In this document: one piece after another, positions 23,573-28,527 of the stretch
Layout of the letters: every line of letters starts with the position of its first letter
Position numbering within the stretch: position 1 is the first letter of the stretch
DNA from: CAIZGX01 sp044354975
GTDB lineage: Bacteria; Bacteroidota; Bacteroidia; Flavobacteriales_D; Sanyastnellaceae
Assembly: GCA_044354975.1 (NCBI GenBank)
Contig: JBIKZA010000028.1
Coordinates: forward strand, 1 to 28,527
DNA: 28,527 nt
Reading direction: 5' to 3'
Program-made: the position numbers and the translations under genes
Notes under the pieces: model-generated
Told to the model about the DNA's origin: nothing
Seen by the model: the letters and a program-made list of their open reading frames with translations, nothing else
Databases searched by the model: none

Positions 23573-23857
23573 TCAATTTTCTCTTAATAAAGAATCCATT
23601 TCTTCCTCATAAAAATCTATTATTTCCTGTTTATTCAAACATGGATAAACCATCCATTTCTTACAAAGTTGAATAAATTGGTAGTGGATAAATTCCTTAT
23701 GAATTTCTGACGGTGCCTTTCCATCTAAAAAATATTGATTTTGAATATAAAATTCTTTGAAGGAATCAATGTCAAATGGTAAATTAAGATATACAAACCT
23801 TATAGAGTGTTTTAACTTAATCCATTTGAATGTTTTCAATTTCTCGTCTCTATTCAT
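23573..23857 (-). CDS. Small island protein of unknown function
   Basis: A 94-residue frame, AT-rich like its surroundings. It is rich in Lys, Phe, Tyr and Ile, with no signal peptide, membrane span or motif that I recognise. The C-terminal half (NKQEIIDFYEEEMDSLLREN) is probably helical. It ends 12 bases from the comM fragment's stop (convergent), and its start is divergent from the XRE-like gene with about 120 bases between. It could be a small defence-associated or spurious protein. Coding reality is supported mainly by length and position. Confidence 0.45.
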   Translation of the reverse strand: MNRDEKLKTFKWIKLKHSIRFVYLNLPFDIDSFKEFYIQNQYFLDGKAPSEIHKEFIHYQFIQLCKKWMVYPCLNKQEIIDFYEEEMDSLLREN

Positions 23858-23882
23858 CTCAAATACATTTTAACCATTATAA

Positions 23883-23934
23883 CGTTTCTGTTTGCCGATA
23901 TTACATATCGTATAAGTTGGAAATATTTGAAACG
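23883..23934. promoter_or_regulatory. Nested inverted repeats upstream of the XRE/restriction operon
   Basis: CGATAT-TAC-ATATCG (23896-23910) is a perfect 6-bp-arm palindrome. It is flanked by CGTTTC (23883-23888) and GAAACG (23929-23934), which are inverted copies of each other. Downstream, TATATTTA at 23941 could be a -7 box with TTGG at 23917-23920, 20 bases before it. Such symmetry fits binding sites of the small XRE protein encoded next, in the way of controller proteins of restriction systems. Inferred. Confidence 0.45.
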
Positions 23935-23978
23935 GTTTGCTATATTTACACTTTCAAACTTTAATTTTTATAAAAGTA

Positions 23979-24155
23979 ATGATTATTAAAGATCTTATAA
24001 AGAGAAGCGGTTTTAAACAAAAATACATCGCACAACAGATGGGTGTTAGTGAGATCACTATCAGTAATTGGGTAAGTGGTAAGTTTATTCCTTCAAAAAG
24101 AAATAAAGAAAAATTAAGTAAAATATTAGGGGTTTCAATTATAGAAATAGGATGA
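23979..24155 (+). CDS. Small XRE-family HTH protein, possible controller of the restriction-modification gene
   Basis: A 58-residue protein that is almost only a helix-turn-helix: DLIKRSGFKQKYIAQQMGVS (first helices), then EITISNWVSGKFIPSKRNK (recognition helix region) and LSKILGVSIIEIG. I preferred the ATG at 23979 to one 14 codons upstream, whose added residues are hydrophobic and not HTH-like and whose ATG lies next to the candidate -7 box. Its stop overlaps the start of the restriction-modification gene (ATGA, 24152-24155), so translation is coupled. C proteins of type II systems have this size and place and delay nuclease expression after entry into a new host. A similar role is likely but not shown. 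Confidence 0.8.
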   Translation: MIIKDLIKRSGFKQKYIAQQMGVSEITISNWVSGKFIPSKRNKEKLSKILGVSIIEIG

Positions 24156-27100
24156 ATTTAAACGACTACATAAAGACAATTAACCAACGGTATACTCAGG
24201 GTTATGCAACAGAACACACCTTTCGTGGAGATTTAGTAAATCTATTAGAATCATTAGTCCCTGAAATTAAAGCGACAAACGAACCTAAAAGACAATCTTG
24301 TGGTGCTCCTGATTATATTATTACAAGAGGAGAAATTCCTGTTGGTTTTATTGAAGCAAAAGATATTGGTGATAAAGATCTTGAGGGTAAGAAGAAAACA
24401 GGAAATCAAGAACAATTTGACAGATATAAATCAGCATTATCAAATCTAATTATTACTGATTATATTGATTTTCATTTTTACCGAGATGGTGTCTTGGTTA
24501 ATAAAATTTCAATAGGTCAAATTGATGATAAGAAAATCATTCCTGTTTCTGAAAATTTTAATCGTTTTTCAGAATTAGTCAAAGATTTCACGAATGAAAC
24601 ACCAATAACCATTAAATCACCGACAAGATTGGCTGAAATGATGGCTGGTAAGGCTCGTTTAATGGCAGAAATAATTGAAAACGCCTTAAATGAAGATGAT
24701 CAAAATGAGGAGGTTTCCAACTTAAAACGGCAAATGTTGACATTTCAAAGGATGTTAATCCACGACCTTGATAATAAATCATATTCTGATTTATATTCAC
24801 AAACCATTGCTTATGGAATGTTTGCCGCACGATACCACGACCCTTCTTTACCAACATTTTCAAGAGAAGAAGCACTTACTTTAATACCAAGAAGTAATCC
24901 ATTTTTGGGTCATTTATTTATAGGACTTACGGGGAATCAATTGGATCAACGTTTGGTTTGGATTGTTGATGAATTGGTAAATGTGTTCCTTGCATCTGAT
25001 GTGGCTTCAATTATGAAAAACTTTGGAAAATCTACTAAACAAGAGGATCCTGTTGTCCATTTCTACGAAACCTTTTTAGGTGCCTATAACCCTTCATTGA
25101 GAAAAGCAAGAGGTGTTTGGTATACTCCTCAGCCTGTGGTGAGTTTCATCGTTCGTGCGGTGGATGATATTCTAAAAACAGAATTTGATTTACCTGAAGG
25201 ATTGGCTGACACGAGTAAGAAGAAAATCAAAGTTAATTATCAGGGAAAAATAATTGAAAAGGAGGTTCATCGTGTTCAGGTGTTAGATCCTGCCACAGGA
25301 ACAGGGACTTTCCTTGCAGAAACCATCAAACACATTCACAAGAAATACGAAGGAATGCAAGGTATTTGGAGTAATTATGTGGAAAATCATTTAATACCTC
25401 GCATGAATGGGTTTGAGTTATTGATGGCATCTTATACAATGGCACATCTTAAATTAGATATGTTATTGACTGAAACGGGATATGTTCCAACTAAAGACCA
25501 ACGATTGCGAGTTTTCCTAACCAATTCGTTGGAAGAACCAAACTCAGATTCAGGAACTTTATTTGGGAATCTTCTGTCAGATGAGGCAGACCAAGCTAAT
25601 CAGGTAAAAAGGGATACTCCTGTTATGTGTGTAATAGGTAACCCTCCTTATGCAGTAAGCAGCACTAATAAGGGAGATTGGATACAAAACCTTATTAAGG
25701 ACTATAAGAAGAATCTTAACGAAAGAAAAATAAACCTTGATGACGATTATATAAAGTTTATCAGATACGGACAACATTTCATTGATAAGAATGGAAGTGG
25801 AATTTTGGCTTTCATCTCAAATAACAGTTTTATTGATGGTATTACACATCGTCAAATGAGAAAGAATTTAGTTTCAAGTTTTGACAAAATTTACATAATA
25901 GATTTACACGGAAATTCAAGTAAAAAAGAAAAAGACCCGCTTGGTGGTGCGGATGAAAATGTTTTTGATATTCAACAAGGTGTTTCAATTAACATATTTG
26001 TTAAAAATAAAGGTATTGATAAATCAATACAGCACTTTGATTTATTCGGAAAAAGAGAATTTAAATATGATTTTCTAAATTCAAATTTCCTAAATTCAAT
26101 TAATTGGGATTCAATAAAAAGTGATGATGATAACTGCTTTTTTACCTCAAAAGATTTAACAACTGATAAAGGTTATTTAAAATATATAAGCATTGCTGAT
26201 TTAATGCCATTAAGTAATTCGGGTATTCAAACTAAAAGAGATGCTATTAATATTCACTTTAATAAACTTGACGCAGAAAATGTTCTAAAGGATTTTAAAT
26301 CATTAAATGCAGAAGAAATAAAGAAAAAATATGATTTACCTGAAGATGGGAGAGATTGGACGATTGAACTTGCAAAGAAGGATATTCAAAATAATGTGAT
26401 TATTCATAAAGAACAGTATAGGCCATTCGATTATAGATTTAGTTTTTATACTGGCAAAAGTAAAGGTATTGTAGCTTATCCGAGACAAATAGTTTCTAAA
26501 CACATTATCGGACAAAAAAATGACTGCATATGCTTGATGAGACAGTTTTTTCAAGACACTAATTTTTCCCATATTCTCTATACAAATAGAATGGTCGATG
26601 AACGCACAATGTATAGTAACAGAGGTGGAACATATATTTTTCCACTTTATACATTTCCTGAAAATTTAGCTCAACAAAATATTGGACAAAAAACAGAAAG
26701 AACGCCCAACCTCAACATAGAATTAGTCAATCAAATTGCAGAAAAAGTAGGATTAACCTTTACCAGCGAAAAGGAAAAAACCAAAGATACTTTTGCACCA
26801 ATAGATATTTTAGATTACATCTATGCGGTCTTACATTCACCAATCTACCGAGAAAAATACAAAGAGTTCCTGAAGATTGATTTCCCAAGAGTTCCTTATC
26901 CAAAAGACAAAGAAACATTTTGGAAATTGGTGAAATTAGGTGGTGAATTGAGACAAATACATTTATTGGAAAGTCCTATTGTAGATAAACCCATTTCAAA
27001 ATATCCTGAAACAGGAACAAATATTGTTGGAAAACCAAAGTATGTGAATGGAAAAGTTATGATCAACGAAACCCAATACTTTGAAGATGTTCCTGAAGTC

Positions 27101-27268
27101 GCTTGGAACTTTTATATCGGAGGATATCAACCGGCACAAAAATGGTTGAAAGACAGAAAGGATAGAGAACTTCAAATTGATGACATAAGACATTATATGA
27201 AGATAATTGTTGCCCTTACTGAAACAGATAGGTTGATGAAAGAAATTGATGAAATTGAAATAGAATAA
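24152..27268 (+). CDS. Fused restriction nuclease / N6-adenine DNA methyltransferase with type ISP C-terminal specificity domain
   Basis: A 1038-residue single-chain enzyme. N-terminal PD-(D/E)xK nuclease about 1-140: GAPD54 then E68-A-K70 (FIEAKDIG), with E21 as possible added ligand. A helical connector leads to the methyltransferase, about 310-620: SAM-binding motif I DPATGTG (379-385) and catalytic NPPY (497-500). The last 280 residues match the type ISP specificity domain (DILDYIYAVLHSPIYREKY, VPYPKDKETFW, WNFYIGGYQPAQKWLKDRK, IVALTETDRLM). True type ISP enzymes carry a helicase between nuclease and methylase. Here there is no room for one, so cutting should be helicase-free, as in type IIG/L-like single-chain enzymes. 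Methylates adenine and cuts unmethylated DNA. Followed after 2 bases by the DUF262 gene. Confidence 0.9.
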   Translation: MNLNDYIKTINQRYTQGYATEHTFRGDLVNLLESLVPEIKATNEPKRQSCGAPDYIITRGEIPVGFIEAKDIGDKDLEGKKKTGNQEQFDRYKSALSNLIITDYIDFHFYRDGVLVNKISIGQIDDKKIIPVSENFNRFSELVKDFTNETPITIKSPTRLAEMMAGKARLMAEIIENALNEDDQNEEVSNLKRQMLTFQRMLIHDLDNKSYSDLYSQTIAYGMFAARYHDPSLPTFSREEALTLIPRSNPFLGHLFIGLTGNQLDQRLVWIVDELVNVFLASDVASIMKNFGKSTKQEDPVVHFYETFLGAYNPSLRKARGVWYTPQPVVSFIVRAVDDILKTEFDLPEGLADTSKKKIKVNYQGKIIEKEVHRVQVLDPATGTGTFLAETIKHIHKKYEGMQGIWSNYVENHLIPRMNGFELLMASYTMAHLKLDMLLTETGYVPTKDQRLRVFLTNSLEEPNSDSGTLFGNLLSDEADQANQVKRDTPVMCVIGNPPYAVSSTNKGDWIQNLIKDYKKNLNERKINLDDDYIKFIRYGQHFIDKNGSGILAFISNNSFIDGITHRQMRKNLVSSFDKIYIIDLHGNSSKKEKDPLGGADENVFDIQQGVSINIFVKNKGIDKSIQHFDLFGKREFKYDFLNSNFLNSINWDSIKSDDDNCFFTSKDLTTDKGYLKYISIADLMPLSNSGIQTKRDAINIHFNKLDAENVLKDFKSLNAEEIKKKYDLPEDGRDWTIELAKKDIQNNVIIHKEQYRPFDYRFSFYTGKSKGIVAYPRQIVSKHIIGQKNDCICLMRQFFQDTNFSHILYTNRMVDERTMYSNRGGTYIFPLYTFPENLAQQNIGQKTERTPNLNIELVNQIAEKVGLTFTSEKEKTKDTFAPIDILDYIYAVLHSPIYREKYKEFLKIDFPRVPYPKDKETFWKLVKLGGELRQIHLLESPIVDKPISKYPETGTNIVGKPKYVNGKVMINETQYFEDVPEVAWNFYIGGYQPAQKWLKDRKDRELQIDDIRHYMKIIVALTETDRLMKEIDEIEIE

Positions 27269-27270
27269 TT

Positions 27271-28527
27271 ATGGAAGATGTTTTTAAACCAAGTAGTTTA
27301 ACAATTAAACAACTTTTCGGAAATACCGATAGTTTGTATCAAATACCAAGATATCAAAGGGCTTATTCTTGGGGAGATGATCAACTTGATAAATTATGGG
27401 AAGATCTGATTGAGGCAAAACAAAATGACCCTAATTATTTTTTAGGATCTGTAATCACTGCAAAATCGGAGGATAGCACAACATATTTGGACATTGTAGA
27501 TGGTCAACAACGATTAACTACTCTAACAATACTACTGTGTGTTTATAGGGATCTGTATCCCAATATAAATAATGAACTATTGGACACTGATCCATTTGCT
27601 ATTGACAACAAGGTTATTGATAGTTCCATTAGGTTTAATGATCGGTTTGAAAGATTACGATTAAGAACTCATTCCAACCACCAAAGTGATTTTGACAACC
27701 TTGTTTTAAATGGAAATACAACCACCTTAAAAAAACCAACAAAAAAGGATTTAAGAAACGATGAACCAAAACATAAATTCATTAATTCAGCATATTTTTT
27801 TACCAACAAGCTAAAGGAGATTGGTGAAGAAGAAGCCGGTATTTTGATAAATTACTTGTTTAATAGTGTCAAGATTATTCGTATTGATTGCCAATCAGTA
27901 GCATTTGCAATCAAACTTTTTCAAGTTCTGAATGATAGAGGATTGGATTTGACAAATGCAGATTTAATCAAGAGTTTCTTGATCGGAAAAATTCAGAAAC
28001 AATATTCTTCAGATGATGAATTAAAAAAACAAAAGGAAGATCAATTTATGGATGATTGGAAGGTTTGTGAGAACTATTCAAATGATACCGAAACATCTTT
28101 AAATGATCTTTTCGTGATGTATGAGTATTACATCCTTGCACAAAACCCAAAAAAATCTCTATACGATGAGCTTGTACTTCAGTTCAGTGATAAAGACCCA
28201 AATCAAATTATCAATAATGTAAAGTTGTTTATTGAGAATTATAAACGGGAGATATACGAAAGAGAAAACAAGTTAATCTATTCATTCTTTTATATCAGTT
28301 GGGGGATGTATTGGAGAACAATATTATTAACGGCACTGACAGAAAAATATTCAAATTATGATGAATTTGTAAAAGTGTTCAGACGTTATTACTATCTTAA
28401 TTGGATTGCGGGATTCACCTTAACAAAGATTAAACAAACATCATTTAACATCATAAAATGGTTGAAGGAAAATAGAAGTATAGAGTATATAAAAAATGAA
28501 TTAGATCAAAATATGATTCAAAATGAT
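27271..28527 (+). CDS. DUF262 (GmrS-like) defence protein, 3' end outside window
   Basis: 419 codons are open from the ATG at 27271 to the window end, with no stop. Residues 24-36 read IPRYQRAYSWGDD, and D77-G-Q-Q-R-L-T-T-L is the hallmark of DUF262/ParB-Srx-like nucleotide-binding domains. A LNDRGLDLTNADLIKSFL segment at about 222-240 is also typical. In GmrSD-type (type IV) restriction enzymes, DUF262 is joined to a DUF1524 HNH-type nuclease that attacks modified phage DNA. That half would lie downstream and is not visible. It begins 2 bases after the restriction-modification stop, so the two form an operon that could cover both unmodified and modified invading DNA. Confidence 0.85.
   Translation, partial: MEDVFKPSSLTIKQLFGNTDSLYQIPRYQRAYSWGDDQLDKLWEDLIEAKQNDPNYFLGSVITAKSEDSTTYLDIVDGQQRLTTLTILLCVYRDLYPNINNELLDTDPFAIDNKVIDSSIRFNDRFERLRLRTHSNHQSDFDNLVLNGNTTTLKKPTKKDLRNDEPKHKFINSAYFFTNKLKEIGEEEAGILINYLFNSVKIIRIDCQSVAFAIKLFQVLNDRGLDLTNADLIKSFLIGKIQKQYSSDDELKKQKEDQFMDDWKVCENYSNDTETSLNDLFVMYEYYILAQNPKKSLYDELVLQFSDKDPNQIINNVKLFIENYKREIYERENKLIYSFFYISWGMYWRTILLTALTEKYSNYDEFVKVFRRYYYLNWIAGFTLTKIKQTSFNIIKWLKENRSIEYIKNELDQNMIQND

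Larger units (their letters stand above)
23534..28527. mobile_element. Defence island inserted in comM (left end; right end outside window)
   Basis: At about 23533 the comM reading frame ends abruptly and base composition drops. As a hand count, the line 25681-25740 has 16 G/C of 60, while 23041-23100 in the comM part has 32 of 60. Codon use shifts to A/T-ending codons. The cargo is an XRE-like regulator, a restriction-modification fusion and a DUF262 protein. I see no integrase, transposase or clear terminal inverted repeat on this side. comM is a known insertion target for resistance islands in Acinetobacter, so this looks like another case of use of the same site. Confidence 0.7.

Noticed and set aside
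23979..24155. XRE protein as antitoxin of a toxin-antitoxin pair.
   Set aside because: Its only coupled neighbour is the 1038-residue restriction-modification enzyme. A controller role fits better than a toxin pair, and the 94-residue minus-strand protein is divergent and not toxin-like.

Overview
The window reads as a chromosomal stretch from a Bacteroidota bacterium, most likely of the Flavobacteriales type. The signs are three proteins ending in Por/type 9 secretion C-terminal sorting domains (YPNP motif), a CarboxypepD_reg-type TonB-dependent receptor, lipoproteins with short lipoboxes, promoter candidates of the TTG...TAnnTTTG type, and a NrtR/AraR-like NUDIX-fold regulator. No species is claimed.

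Layout. (1) 1-1891, minus strand: a probable heavy-metal (copper-like) group of a Cys/His-rich HYC_CC_PP-like protein, a secreted HMA-domain protein and the N-terminal 317 residues of a TonB-dependent receptor. (2) 1961-4689, plus strand: an ALDH7/antiquitin-type aldehyde dehydrogenase followed by a TlpA-like thioredoxin protein. (3) 4977-21391: a beta-glucan (laminarin-like) utilisation locus. Its minus-strand part is a secreted GH16 glucanase and a 986-residue multi-domain secreted protein (6002-8962), plus a smaller two-domain relative (9847-10836). A NrtR-like regulator (9097-9840) lies between them. Its plus-strand part is a tightly packed series of eight coding steps: a clan GH-A hydrolase, two outer-membrane beta-barrels, two glycan-binding-like lipoproteins, a GH3 beta-glucosidase and a GH16-like lipoprotein. 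No SusC/SusD pair is present. Three 15-bp palindromes of the form TTGTA-N5-TACAA lie at the promoters of these transcription units and are the likely operators of the regulator. (4) 21410-22563: gmhA-like sedoheptulose-7-phosphate isomerase and a PhnA-family zinc protein, then a strong terminator. (5) 22697-23560: the 5' half of a comM/yifB gene, cut off in the conserved RSPHHTIS motif. (6) About 23534 to the window end: a visibly more AT-rich defence island with a small unknown protein, an XRE-type HTH protein overlapping a fused nuclease/N6-adenine methyltransferase with a type ISP specificity domain, and a DUF262 (GmrS-like) gene that runs off the end.

The most unusual structure is not a gene. 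Three intergenic arrays (1332-1491, 4672-4826, 4839-4971) each consist of 10-11 tiny hairpins separated by an exactly constant 3-4 nt spacer. The arms change from unit to unit but stay self-complementary, so the units covary. Two arrays have a gene's stop codon inside one of their hairpins and the third starts within a few bases of a stop codon. Many loops on one strand are GNA triloops, which are known to make very stable DNA mini-hairpins. I do not recognise this as a described repeat family.
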